Shown here in pieces: positions 7,509-16,500 of a stretch of 64,000 nt of DNA (positions are counted from its first letter, which is position 1; every line of letters starts with the position of its first letter). A program made the translations under genes and the position numbers. Origin of the DNA: Lactobacillus sp. LL6 (GTDB taxonomy: Bacteria > Bacillota > Bacilli > Lactobacillales > Lactobacillaceae); the NCBI RefSeq assembly GCF_007570935.1, contig NZ_VLLR01000001.1, positions 1,240,001-1,304,000 of the forward strand, written 5' to 3'. Under the pieces are notes generated by a model, which saw nothing but the letters and a program-made list of their open reading frames with translations, was not told the origin of the DNA and did no database searches.

Positions 7509-7891
7509 TAACTATTAAAAAGTTCACTATGAGTACCTATACCTATCAAGTAAATCAATTTTTGATTAGTTCTAACAAAAAGCAATAAATGATCCCCATT
7601 ATGTCCATCAAAATGTAAATCTAATCCACAAACTTTAATTTCACTATTCAAGTTTGTTGGTAATCTATTTTTAATTTGCTGGCGCTGCTTTTGAGTTAAA
7701 GTTATCGGATGTTCATAAAAGTAACTATCTATTTGTTCATCCTTTAAAAAACATTCCATCACATATTCCCATGGTGAACCATTATCATTTGAAAAAGGTA
7801 CAGTCCCATTAAAAATTTTGTTCCATCGAGGATTATTTTTTACTTTCTTATATTGTTTTTTAAACTTATTAACTGGTAGAATTTTACTCAT
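7508..7891 (-). CDS. YafQ/RelE-family mRNA interferase toxin
   Basis: This 127-residue protein of the YafQ branch would cleave ribosome-associated mRNA when free of antitoxin. Visible family features are the N-terminal KKQYKKVKNNPRW helix, HPITLTQKQRQQ, a DLHFDGHNGDHLLLF strand and the C-terminal GIGTHSELF, which matches the conserved end carrying a catalytic His. It is somewhat longer than E. coli YafQ because of an insertion around residues 30-55. Its ATG overlaps the antitoxin stop by 8 bp, typical of antitoxin-first dinJ-yafQ operons. It lies opposite in strand to padA and padR, between them. Confidence 0.8.
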   Translation of the reverse strand: MSKILPVNKFKKQYKKVKNNPRWNKIFNGTVPFSNDNGSPWEYVMECFLKDEQIDSYFYEHPITLTQKQRQQIKNRLPTNLNSEIKVCGLDLHFDGHNGDHLLLFVRTNQKLIYLIGIGTHSELFNS

Positions 7892-8144
7892 TCAATAGCT
7901 TCTCCAATTCATCATAAGTTTTTGCACCTTTTAAATGTGGATCATTTAAATCATCCAAGACTTCATTAATAGCAGCCATTGTCGATGCATTAGGAGTTCC
8001 CCAATATTTAGGTAAACCATCATTTGCAACCGAGGTTAAAGCAATTCTGATAAATGCAGAAATTGTTAATCCATGATCTGCTAATACTTTATTAGCTTTG
8101 TTTTTAATATCTGCTGGTATTCTACTATCTACACGTGCTTCCAT
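7884..8144 (-). CDS. RelB/DinJ-family antitoxin
   Basis: The product is 86 residues. The N-terminal ribbon-helix-helix (MEARVDSRIPADIKNKANKV, then LTISAFIRIAL) would bind its own operator. The acidic C-terminal half (INEVLDDLNDPHLKGAKTYD, then ELEKLLNE) would wrap the toxin. I choose the ATG at 8144 because GAGGTG lies 7 bp upstream; a GTG at 8153 is an upstream alternative. It overlaps the toxin gene. The pair sits between padA and padR on the opposite strand, which suggests insertion into an ancestral pad locus. Confidence 0.85.
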   Translation of the reverse strand: MEARVDSRIPADIKNKANKVLADHGLTISAFIRIALTSVANDGLPKYWGTPNASTMAAINEVLDDLNDPHLKGAKTYDELEKLLNE

Positions 8145-8259
8145 TTTAATCACCTCAACTATATTGTACGTTATTTGTCACACAATTTTCAATAAATATC
8201 TATTGGATTATTATTCACCTAAAAATGTTACAATTAACAAAAACGAAAGCGAGAAAATC

Positions 8260-8778
8260 ATGCCTAAAAAACGTATCTTACCTTACATCATTATGGGTAT
8301 TTTAAAGCAAAATCCAAATTCTACTGGAAAATTTGTCACTACCCAGTTCACAGATGAAATTGGCGAATTTTGGAAAGCTAGTCATAGTCAAATTTATCCT
8401 GAACTTAAAAAAATGCTGGCAGATAATTGGATTCAAACACTGCCAAGCAAGTCGAATAGTAAAGAAATCCACTATTCACTTACCAAACTCGGTAAGCAAA
8501 AATTAGACGAATGGATCAATCAACCTTTAACAGAATTGCCTATCAGCCATGACTTATTTTCTCTCAAATTATTCTTCATCAATGACAAATCTGATCCAAG
8601 AATTCCAGAATTAATTACAGAAGAAAAAACGCTTCTTAATAAGCAGCTTGCTCATTTAAAAAGCCGAAAAAAATTATTATTCGAGAATGGTTATCAAAAT
8701 AATTATGGTCACTATCTTATTCTAACAAGAGCAATTTCCAGAATTGAAGGCCAATTAAAGTGGCTTGAACAAATATAA
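8260..8778 (+). CDS. padR: PadR-family transcriptional regulator
   Basis: The product is 172 residues from the ATG at 8260. The same frame extends upstream to 8098, but that part overlaps the antitoxin gene and its promoter. Residues 1-85 form the winged helix typical of PadR (ILPYIIMGILKQNPNSTGKF, SQIYPELKKML, HYSLTKLGKQKLDEWI). Residues about 95-170 form the helical dimerisation domain. PadR represses the phenolic acid decarboxylase gene and is released by phenolic acids. The inverted repeat overlapping the padA promoter is its probable target. The RBS is weak (AGCGAG), in keeping with a low-abundance repressor. Separation from padA by a TA pair is unusual. Confidence 0.85.
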   Translation: MPKKRILPYIIMGILKQNPNSTGKFVTTQFTDEIGEFWKASHSQIYPELKKMLADNWIQTLPSKSNSKEIHYSLTKLGKQKLDEWINQPLTELPISHDLFSLKLFFINDKSDPRIPELITEEKTLLNKQLAHLKSRKKLLFENGYQNNYGHYLILTRAISRIEGQLKWLEQI

Positions 8779-8799
8779 TTAAGTGACTATTTTTATACT

Positions 8800-8831
8800 A
8801 AAAAAGGCGAGAAATTTCATCTCGTCTTTTT
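8800..8831. terminator. Bidirectional terminator between padR and the L,D-transpeptidase gene
   Basis: GGCGAGA pairs with TCTCGTC (one G-T pair) around AATTTCA, with an A run before and a T run after. It serves convergent genes and touches the stop of the minus-strand gene. Confidence 0.75.
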
Positions 8832-9507
8832 AATTATTTTTAATTACTACTTTTGTCCCCACAGGAACATTTTCCATTAGCCATTTAGAATCTGGCACAC
8901 TCAAGCGAATACAACCATGAGAGCCTTGAGTTTTACCTAATTTTTTAGCTTCTTTAAGATTATATTTTCCCATTGCATCAGTTGGAACTGAGTGGAACAA
9001 ATATACATTTGCATCCTCTGGATCCCAACTTACCCAGTTATTAGCACCTTCATTAAGTCCTTGATTGAAGAAACTTTCTCCCCGTCCTTCATGAATTTGA
9101 TAAGTTCCAGTTGGAGTGGCAGATTTTCCCTTCCTACTATATACTCCTGCAGTTGAAAGCATGGTGTATACAACTTTACCTTTTTTAAGAACATACACGC
9201 GATTTCCTTTGAGAGAAACTCGCAAAGTTAAATCGGCAGGATTGGTTAATTTAGGATATTTCTTTTTTTCACTACGGACTTTCCAGCTTCCTTCAGGAGC
9301 TAAATCCTTAGGATCTTTATAAGGACGAGCTAATTCAGCTACAGTTTTGGAAGCAGTTTTGGTCTTTTTACTTGTAGCTTTATTTTTCTTTTCTACTCTG
9401 CTTATTTTTGCTTTATTATTTTGTGCATTGCTTTTTGGTGTGCAAATTTTAGCCATTGCTACAACCGCTAGAATAATAGCAATTGTACTAAAAACATATT
9501 TTTTCAT
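8830..9507 (-). CDS. L,D-transpeptidase (YkuD/ErfK family), membrane-anchored
   Basis: This predicted peptidoglycan L,D-transpeptidase cross-links or modifies stem peptides at the cell surface. Numbered from the upstream GTG at 9513, residues 5-22 form an N-terminal membrane segment, about 23-60 a Lys-rich linker, and 95-225 the YkuD domain. The catalytic signature is complete: His174 (YLFHS) and SHGCIR with Cys201 and Arg203. The preferred start is the ATG at 9507 (225 aa); the GTG gives 227 aa. Both have weak RBS sequences. It lies next to dacA and nnrD on the same strand, but a terminator at 9576-9606 makes it a separate unit. Confidence 0.9.
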   Translation of the reverse strand: MKKYVFSTIAIILAVVAMAKICTPKSNAQNNKAKISRVEKKNKATSKKTKTASKTVAELARPYKDPKDLAPEGSWKVRSEKKKYPKLTNPADLTLRVSLKGNRVYVLKKGKVVYTMLSTAGVYSRKGKSATPTGTYQIHEGRGESFFNQGLNEGANNWVSWDPEDANVYLFHSVPTDAMGKYNLKEAKKLGKTQGSHGCIRLSVPDSKWLMENVPVGTKVVIKNN

Positions 9508-9575
9508 ATTCACTCAATCATCTTTTCAAATTTATACTCTCATTAGATTCTATCAGTATTTAAAAGATTTATCTA

Positions 9576-9606
9576 GAAAAAAACATGAGATAATTCCCAT
9601 GTTTTT
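9576..9606 (-). terminator. Terminator of the dacA-nnrD unit
   Basis: AAAAACATG pairs with CATGTTTTT. On the minus strand the hairpin is followed by a T run just after the nnrD stop. Confidence 0.75.
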
Positions 9607-9611
9607 CAATA

Positions 9612-10457
9612 TTATTCTTCTGAATATTTCTTCATAATTTTAGGTAACAACTTAGAAATCTCAGTTGGCTTAACAACATAATTTTCTTTATATATCTCAT
9701 CCCCAGCCAAAGAATGAATATACACTGCTGCCAAAATTGTTTCAATATTACTTGAAAATTGACTCACAAACCCACCAATAATTCCAGCCAGCGTATCACC
9801 GCTACCACCAGTAGCCATTCCTGGATTACCAATAGGATTGATAAACACCTTTCCATCTTCACTATAGACCTTAGTATGATTAGATTTTAAAACTAAAGTC
9901 AAGTTTTTATTTGGGACTAAATTGTTCATCGCACTTCTATTAGCACTATCAGTTTGAAAAGGTATTCTTATTTGGCTAACTCTCTGCCATTCCATCTGAT
10001 GCGGAGTCATAATAATATGACCAGCATTAAGTGGGATTAAAGTATGATCTTCAGCAATCAAGTCCAATGCACTAGCATCTAAAATTACGGTTTGATTTTC
10101 ATTAACATTGCATTGAAGCAAAGTCATAATTTTCTGAGCAGTTTTACTGTTTCCCAGACCTGGTCCACAAACTATTACATTCATTTTTTTGATAATGTCT
10201 CCTAAAGAGTTATCATTCCAATCAATATACATAGCTTCGGGATCACGAGCATGAAGAGCTGTTAAATTAATTGAATGAGTCGCAGTTGCGATAAGTCCCG
10301 CACCAGCATTTAAAGCTCCTTCAGTTGCCATAATAATTGCTCCTCCATAGCGGTCACTTCCTCCAATTAAGAGAATCCGACCATAATCTCCTTTATGAGA
10401 AGCGCTTGGTCTTTTTTGGATAACTTTTTTTAAAACTGCATCAGAAATTTCTTTCAT
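9612..10457 (-). CDS. nnrD: ADP-dependent NAD(P)H-hydrate dehydratase
   Basis: It repairs damaged nicotinamide cofactors by dehydrating S-NAD(P)H hydrate with ADP in the cytoplasm. The 281-residue sequence is a stand-alone YjeF C-terminal (ribokinase-like) domain without the epimerase domain found in fused forms. Motifs are HKGDYGRILLIGGS (21-34), GAGLIATAT (52-60), CGPGLGNS (97-104), MTPHQMEW (150-157) and the active-site NPGMATGGSGD (211-221), where Asp221 is the expected catalytic base. Its start lies 1 bp after the dacA stop, so the two are almost certainly co-transcribed and coupled. A hairpin terminator follows. No epimerase partner is visible in the window. Confidence 0.92.
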   Translation of the reverse strand: MKEISDAVLKKVIQKRPSASHKGDYGRILLIGGSDRYGGAIIMATEGALNAGAGLIATATHSINLTALHARDPEAMYIDWNDNSLGDIIKKMNVIVCGPGLGNSKTAQKIMTLLQCNVNENQTVILDASALDLIAEDHTLIPLNAGHIIMTPHQMEWQRVSQIRIPFQTDSANRSAMNNLVPNKNLTLVLKSNHTKVYSEDGKVFINPIGNPGMATGGSGDTLAGIIGGFVSQFSSNIETILAAVYIHSLAGDEIYKENYVVKPTEISKLLPKIMKKYSEE

Positions 10458-10458
10458 T

Positions 10459-11760
10459 TTAGTTTTCTCCTATGATCCAACGCCAAACTTGAGTGAACCA
10501 GTTAACTTTAGCTGTTCCTTTCATTGCTTGAGCTTGGATCTGCATTTGAGTTGGGTCTGATAATGAAATTAATTTTTCATTTCCAGATTTAAATTCATAT
10601 GAATCTATTGTTGTTCCTTTATCAACAGGTGCTTCTAAAGGATTATCCTTTAAGTTAGCGGATAATCCTTTACCGTCAACCGGATCCCACACCGTAACTT
10701 GTCGGCGAAGACCAAGAGGAACAGTCTTTTCTTGACCGTTTTTAACCATTACATTCTCAGCACCTTTAATACTTTCTCCCTGCTTTAAAATTACCGGAGT
10801 ATATTTAGCAAAAATATAATGCATTAGTTTTTTTGTTTGAACAAATCTCGAAGGATCAGTTCCATCTTGGTGACGTGCCCCCATTACTACAGTAATAATT
10901 CGAGCCCCTTTTCTTTGCATAGTTCCGATAAAGCAAGCCCCAGCTGCATCTGTAGTACCAGTTTTTAATCCATCAACATCTAAATTAGCATCATATTGAG
11001 ATAATCCTTTAAGCATCCAATTAAAGTTGTCCATTTTGGTTGTTTTTTGACCATCTTTAAAATCAAGATGCGCAAGTTTAGTAGTATTTAATACTTCTGG
11101 ATAATCTCTAAGTAAGTGTTGACCAACAACTGCCATACTTTTAGCTGACATCACATTTTCAGCATTTTTGCTGACTCCAGGATAAGCATCTGTACCTAAG
11201 CTTCCATTTGGTAAGCCGCATACTGTATAAATTTTGGCATCATTAATATTCCAAGCCTTTAATTGTTTACGCATTAATTTAACAAAATTTTCCTGATTAC
11301 CACTAACAGCTTGGGCTAAACACATTGCAGCACCGTTTGCTGATTCAATAAGAGTAGCTTGATAAAGTTGTTTAATTGTATACTTGTGACCCTTTTTTAG
11401 AGGAACATTAGAGTATTCGGAATTATTAGCAACTTTAATAATAGAATCAGTTGGTTCAACAGTAGTATTCCAAGAAATCTTTTTATTTTTAATTGCATTT
11501 AAAGTTAAATAAATTGTAATCAACTTTGTCATGGATGCAATTGGCAAGACTTTATCTTTATTTTTAGTATACAATATTTGACCAGTGTGGCTATCTATTG
11601 CAATTGCTGATTTTACATCTAGATTAAGTTGATTAGCATCATAAGTTGCCGCTGAAGCAACGTGTGTAGTCGCTTGACTAATAAATAGACCACCGCCAGC
11701 TAAAGAAATCGCTGCAGTTAAAGTAATGAATGTTTTTTTGATCTTATTATGAAAACTCAT
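10459..11760 (-). CDS. dacA: D-alanyl-D-alanine carboxypeptidase (PBP5-like)
   Basis: It trims the terminal D-Ala from peptidoglycan pentapeptides at the outer face of the membrane. The 433-residue protein has a signal peptide (to about Ala38), a peptidase S11 domain with SMTK (Ser76-Lys79), SAN (Ser140-Asn142) and KTG (Lys266-Gly268), a beta-rich PBP5-like C-terminal domain (about 310-410), and a final amphipathic/aromatic segment (WFTQVWRWIIG) that would hold it to the membrane. The RBS AGAGGAAGG is close to consensus. It is the first gene of a two-gene unit with nnrD and is divergent from tRNA-Leu. Confidence 0.95.
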   Translation of the reverse strand: MSFHNKIKKTFITLTAAISLAGGGLFISQATTHVASAATYDANQLNLDVKSAIAIDSHTGQILYTKNKDKVLPIASMTKLITIYLTLNAIKNKKISWNTTVEPTDSIIKVANNSEYSNVPLKKGHKYTIKQLYQATLIESANGAAMCLAQAVSGNQENFVKLMRKQLKAWNINDAKIYTVCGLPNGSLGTDAYPGVSKNAENVMSAKSMAVVGQHLLRDYPEVLNTTKLAHLDFKDGQKTTKMDNFNWMLKGLSQYDANLDVDGLKTGTTDAAGACFIGTMQRKGARIITVVMGARHQDGTDPSRFVQTKKLMHYIFAKYTPVILKQGESIKGAENVMVKNGQEKTVPLGLRRQVTVWDPVDGKGLSANLKDNPLEAPVDKGTTIDSYEFKSGNEKLISLSDPTQMQIQAQAMKGTAKVNWFTQVWRWIIGEN

Positions 11761-11858
11761 AAAACCTTCCTCTGAAAAAATATAAAATTAAGTAGTTTTA
11801 TGATTACATTTTACCAAAAAATTTGGTATTATTAGTAATGAGTTGTAAATATTTATTT

Positions 11859-11942
11859 GCCCCGATGGCGGAATTGGCAGACGCGCAGCGTTCAGGTCGC
11901 TGTTCAGGTAACTGAGTGAAAGTTCGAATCTTTTTCGGGGCA
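11859..11942 (+). tRNA. tRNA-Leu (CAG)
   Basis: The cloverleaf folds by eye. The acceptor GCCCCGA pairs with TCGGGGC and the discriminator is A. The anticodon stem CAGCG/CGCTG encloses the loop TTCAGGT with anticodon CAG, reading CTG. A long variable arm, typical of class II tRNA-Leu, precedes the T arm with loop TTCGAAT. CCA is not encoded. It is a single gene, not part of a cluster. Confidence 0.93.
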
Positions 11943-11949
11943 TTTCAAG

Positions 11950-11972
11950 ACAGTCCAAGAGACTGTTTTTTC
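11950..11972 (+). terminator. Terminator after tRNA-Leu
   Basis: ACAGTC (11950-11955) pairs with GACTGT (11961-11966), followed by a T run. Confidence 0.8.
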
Positions 11973-12011
11973 TTTGATTAAATTAAAATTAATTACCGCT
12001 AGCACATATCT

Positions 12012-12034
12012 AGCCCATATAGTGGGGCTTTTTT
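12012..12034 (+). terminator. Second hairpin between the tRNA and the small ORF
   Basis: AGCCC (12012-12016) pairs with GGGCT (12025-12029), followed by six T. It could insulate the downstream small gene from tRNA read-through. The stem is short. Confidence 0.5.
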
Positions 12035-12142
12035 AGCTAAATTAATATTTTCTAAAGAAGTTAAAAAAATTACAAATCATAGTTCCGCTTCTACATTTTC
12101 GGTATATAATCTAAGTAGATAGGTTATAAGGAGCATTGAAAT

Positions 12143-12292
12143 ATGAAGGCGATTAGAATTTTTCATAAGGTATTTTTAACTGTTGCAGCTGTTTCAACTT
12201 TAAGTACAACATTTTTGTTCAGTGAGCCTGAACACGTAACAGCTATTAATATCCGCTCAACTCAAAATATAAATAAAGATGTCAATCATTAA
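12143..12292 (+). CDS. Small secreted or membrane peptide, 49 aa
   Basis: This short ORF starts at ATG with AAGGAG nine bases upstream and ends before a strong hairpin at 12319. The peptide begins MKAIRIFHKVFLTVAAVSTL: a basic N-terminus and a hydrophobic core like a signal peptide, then SEPEHVTAINIRST and a short polar tail. If cleaved, about 20-25 residues would be released. No Cys, no double-glycine leader and no Arg-rich end is present, so it is not an obvious bacteriocin or thiolactone pheromone. I do not recognise the family. The RBS and the isolated position with flanking terminators support a real gene. Confidence 0.55.
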   Translation: MKAIRIFHKVFLTVAAVSTLSTTFLFSEPEHVTAINIRSTQNINKDVNH

Positions 12293-12318
12293 CTGCTTTA
12301 GTGCGATTTTTATAAAAA

Positions 12319-12355
12319 AATTCTCAAGTAAGTACAATAAACTTACTTGAGAATT
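12319..12355. terminator. Strong bidirectional terminator
   Basis: Perfect 15-bp arms (AATTCTCAAGTAAGT / ACTTACTTGAGAATT) around a 7-nt loop, with A and T runs outside. It serves the small plus-strand gene and the convergent minus-strand gene. Confidence 0.9.
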
Positions 12356-12366
12356 TTTGCTTTTAA

Positions 12367-13416
12367 TTACTTCTTAGCTGTTTTCTTAGCCTTAGTAGTC
12401 TTTTTTGTAGTTTTCTTTGTCTTTTTAGTTGACTTCTTTTTGGACTTCTTTGCGTTAGCTTTTTTTGCAGCTGCTTCTTTTTTAGCTTGTTCTTGCTTAG
12501 CTTTTAATTGATTTAGATAGTCGGTTCTTTGCTTATTAATATTGTCTGTTCCCCACTTAGTGAAGTTATCTTTAAGTGTACTTGCAAAAGTGGTAAATTC
12601 AGGAATATCTGCAGTTTGAACACCACTTTGAAGATCAACTAATTCTGCTGGAACAAAGATATACTTAAACGTATTATTTTCAATGACAATTGTTACATAG
12701 AATGGAACTGATGCAGTTTGGCTTGGATTATCCTTGCTTGAAAGATCAAGATTTATCTTAGCGTAAATCTTGAATTGTTTATTCTTTGCCCATTTTACAG
12801 CATTTCCGCTTGCATCTTTATATTGCTCAAATGAAGTCTTTCCATCATTAGTAGCAGTTGGTGTAAAGAGACTTTGTGTGTCGTCTTTAATAGTAGCAGT
12901 AAAACTCTTAGCTTGAGTATCCAAATATTCTTGCATAGTTGGAGTCTTAACAGGAATTTGGATATTATTCTTTATAGCAGAGCTAGTATAAAGATTCTTA
13001 ATCTTCTTTGATTTTACTGTTACATCGCTGCTCTTTACACAGAGTAAGTAATTCTTTTTACCGTATTTAATACGACCCATCCAGTAATATTGAGGCTTTT
13101 TAGCATTTGGAGTTGTAATAATTCCATTCAATACTGTACTCTTACTACCCTTTTTAAAGCCAATAGTCTTAATGATTTTCTTAGATTTAATCTTCTTAAC
13201 ACTGCTAGTTTTCTTATCTTTAGAAATCACTAAATTATATAAAGCAGCTGGTTTACGCTTAAAAGTAACCGTATAACGCTTAGTAGTAGCGGTCTTTTTT
13301 GTAGTTTTAGTAGCAGCTTGAACTACTGTTGAATTAGTAGTTTGTGCAATACTTGCACCAGTGCTTATAAGTAAAGTTGCTGCAGCTAATGCAGTAAATA
13401 ATTTATTCTTTTTCAT
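12367..13416 (-). CDS. Secreted lysine-rich protein with possible SLAP-like segment
   Basis: This 349-residue protein has a Sec signal peptide (MKKNKLFTALAAATLLISTG, likely cleavage near VQAAT), giving an exported, very basic product. Residues about 45-140 (AALYNLVISKDKK, YYWMGRIKYGKKNYLLCVKS) resemble the short beta-rich modules by which lactobacillar surface-layer-associated proteins bind the wall; this is a weak resemblance. Residues about 150-295 form a middle domain I do not recognise. The last 45 residues are Lys/Ala/Thr-rich (repeated KKTTKK) and could bind teichoic acids by charge. There is no LPXTG and no transmembrane anchor. It is monocistronic between two strong hairpins. Confidence 0.7.
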   Translation of the reverse strand: MKKNKLFTALAAATLLISTGASIAQTTNSTVVQAATKTTKKTATTKRYTVTFKRKPAALYNLVISKDKKTSSVKKIKSKKIIKTIGFKKGSKSTVLNGIITTPNAKKPQYYWMGRIKYGKKNYLLCVKSSDVTVKSKKIKNLYTSSAIKNNIQIPVKTPTMQEYLDTQAKSFTATIKDDTQSLFTPTATNDGKTSFEQYKDASGNAVKWAKNKQFKIYAKINLDLSSKDNPSQTASVPFYVTIVIENNTFKYIFVPAELVDLQSGVQTADIPEFTTFASTLKDNFTKWGTDNINKQRTDYLNQLKAKQEQAKKEAAAKKANAKKSKKKSTKKTKKTTKKTTKAKKTAKK

Positions 13417-13483
13417 GATTACGCCTTCCTAATTTCTTCTATATCTATAATAACGTATAAATTCATACTTGTCGCCTAAATTA

Positions 13484-13525
13484 TAAAAAAAGGCAATGTA
13501 CATTTTTAATTTAGTACATTGCCTT
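13484..13525 (-). terminator. Terminator of the 4633-aa adhesin gene
   Basis: AAGGCAATGTAC (13490-13501) pairs perfectly with GTACATTGCCTT (13514-13525). On the minus strand a T run follows. Confidence 0.88.
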
Positions 13526-13543
13526 CTTTTTATATATCAGTAG

Positions 13544-16500
13544 CTAATTTTTCTTGCGTTTCTTTTCAGCTCCTGCAAGACCAAGAAGCCCTGCAGCAGT
13601 TACTAAACCAAGTCCAATAGCTGCTTTATCATCATTTTCCTCACCAGTTTGTGGTAATTTAGCATTATTGTCATTCTTTACTCCGGCCAAGCCTGCTTTT
13701 TCTAGTGCGCTGATTGAAGCACCATTAATTGCAGATTGACTGTGAGGTTGTGCAGTAATGATTCGGCCTTTACCATCTGGGGATTTGACATAATCAAGAA
13801 CTTGTCCATGAGAGCCAACAGTTACAATATAGCCATGCTTTGCAAGCCATTGAGCATCTCCTGCATGGTTAGCTACGCCACCATCGGATGTAGTTATTGA
13901 TGAAGCTGACTTATTGTGACTTGTCTTTGATGGAGTTACATCTTCATCTTCATCATCGGAATCAGAATCATCATAATCATTATCATCAGAACTATTATCC
14001 TGATTATCATTATCTGTTGGAGTAGTATTAGCAGTATTATCGGTGTTTTCAGAATTATTATTCTTGTTTCCATCATCTGTCGTATTATTTGTAGTATTAG
14101 AACCAGAAGTGTTGGAATTTGAACTATCTGAACCGGTATTGTCAGTATTTGAACTACTGCTATTATTACTATTTCCAGAATTGTCACCATGATCAATATT
14201 ATCGCCAGTATTGTTATCAGTATTATCACCGGTATTTCCACCAGTGTTTCCACTATCATCTGGTTTACTATTTTCAAAGCCAACCATGACAACAATTGGA
14301 GCATTATCTCCACCAGTTACTTCGACATCCTTAGTTGGTAAGCTTACAATGATAGCATTCTTGTAAGAATCGCCAGCAGCCTTAATAACTTCAAATAAGG
14401 ATTCAATTACGCTCTTAAGTTTATCAGCGCTTAATGTAGCTTTACCATCTGTAAGTGGACCAGTAAACTTGAAGCTTCTAATTTCTTTACCAGTCTTTTC
14501 ATCTTTAAAGATAATTTCTTGAGTATAACTTGCTTCTTGCTTGTCTGACACAACAATTGTAGTAGTTACAGTAGTTGTTGACTTATCTGGATAAGTAATT
14601 TTGACACCAACATCCTTATAAGTGCCTGGTTTCTTCAAATCTTCAGCAACTTTATCAGGATCAGTCCATTCAAACTTAGTACCATCAGGCATCTTATCTG
14701 CATTCTTAATTACATCTTCTGGTTTGATTTCACCATTAGTTGTAATTGAAGTTGTCTCGCTAACCTCTGGCTTATACTTTTCACTATCAGTCTTAGAATC
14801 TTCTGAACCATTCTTAGTGTAAGTAATAGTTAAAGTTTGATTACCATAATCAGCTGTTGGTGTAATTTCATCAACACTGCCACTTGCAGTATATCCATCA
14901 ATTACTGGAACTTTGATTGAAGCAAAACTCTTATCTCCACTAGCAGTCCAATCACCATAGCTAACTTCTCCAGTAGCTACTTCAACAGTAGCAGTTCTAG
15001 TAAACTTAACTGTTTGAATAGTTGTAGCAACTTTACCAGTTAATGGATCAACAATATTTACTGTTCTAGTTACTGTCTTATTCAAATCTTGTTCAGTCAA
15101 GCCATTTGGATAAGTTTGACCATGAGCACCATCGATTTCTGTACCTGGTGTCTTTGGACTATTTGGATCAACTTGAACCGTTGTTGAAACAACTTTGATG
15201 TTAATAGGAGTATCAGTATCCTTAATTATTACGCTGGTTGGAACTGTTTCTCCATTAGCTAACTTCCAATTAATTGGAAGAGTTTCCTTAACTTCAACTG
15301 TTGAACCAATCTTGCCTGTTACATACTGACTACCAACAATCTTGCCATTTGGATCAACATAATTAATAGTCTGTTTTTGACTACCTGCTGGAATCTTAGT
15401 TATTTCAACAGTCATTGGTTTTGTATCCTTACCAAAGGTAATTTGAGTTGGAATACTTGCACCATTTGCAACTTCATAACCTGCTGGAATATCCAATGGA
15501 ATAGCAATCGTTTGACCAGTTTGTCCTGTAAGAGTTTGTGTTGAAACTGTTTGACCATTTTCAACATAATTAATCTTAACTTCTTGTTTATCACCAACAT
15601 AGTTAACAATAATAGTGCTATCTACTGGAACACCTTCAGAGTTAAAGCTGGCGTCAGTTGCTGGAACATATTGTTTGCCATCCTTGGTTACAAGCTGAAC
15701 ATCACTTGATTCTGCAGTATATCCTGCCATTGATACAACTTGTTCTGGATATTGACTAGTAGTTGAAGCTGACTGCCACTTACTGTAAGTAGTTTTACCG
15801 GTTACTTCATCGGTAGTTGCTACACGATAGAAAGCTAAGCTTGCAGTTGACTTGCCGGCAGTTTGACCAGGCCAGTTCATAATAACTGTTCTAGTCACTT
15901 GCTTAAACAATTCTGGGTTAGATTGATCATTACGCCCATCAACAATTGTCAACTTATGTTCAATTTGAACTGCAATATCCTTATTGTCATTTGCTCCAAT
16001 TGTTACGCTAGTTGGAATTGTAGTATTCGGAACTAATTGCCAATTCTTAGGAATATCTAAGTTCAATTTGATAGTTTCACCAGTTTTACCAGTTACAGTT
16101 TGAGTTGAAATTACCTGATTATCTTTATCAACAAAGTTAATTTTTACACTTTGAGTTTGAGCATCATAAGTAATTGAAATTGCTTGATTATCTGGAGTGC
16201 CATTTACAAGACCAGGTTGTGCTGGCAAGTAAAGCTTACCATCTTTAGAAATTAGATCAATCTTTTGACCACCTTTAGTAGCTACTACTTCATAACCTTT
16301 CAAAGTTGGTACTTCTAATTCACCAAAGTCAGTTACCAAGTGACCCTCAGTTCCACTATTAGACTTCCAATCAGTGTAAGTAGTCTGACCAGTCTTATTA
16401 TTTGTGGTCTTATCTCTATAGAAAATCAAATGATTTTCAACTGATTGACTCTTACCGTCTGGACTAGTAATAGTGATAGTTTGAGTAATTTCACGATACA

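Noticed and set aside
8098-8259. Upstream extension of the PadR frame by 54 codons
   Set aside because: It overlaps the antitoxin gene and its promoter on the other strand. The family N-terminus begins at the ATG at 8260.
13936-14313. 125-codon minus-strand ORF overlapping the adhesin C-terminal linker
   Set aside because: It is a frame-shifted reading of the Asp/Asn/Ser low-complexity linker and has no start signals.
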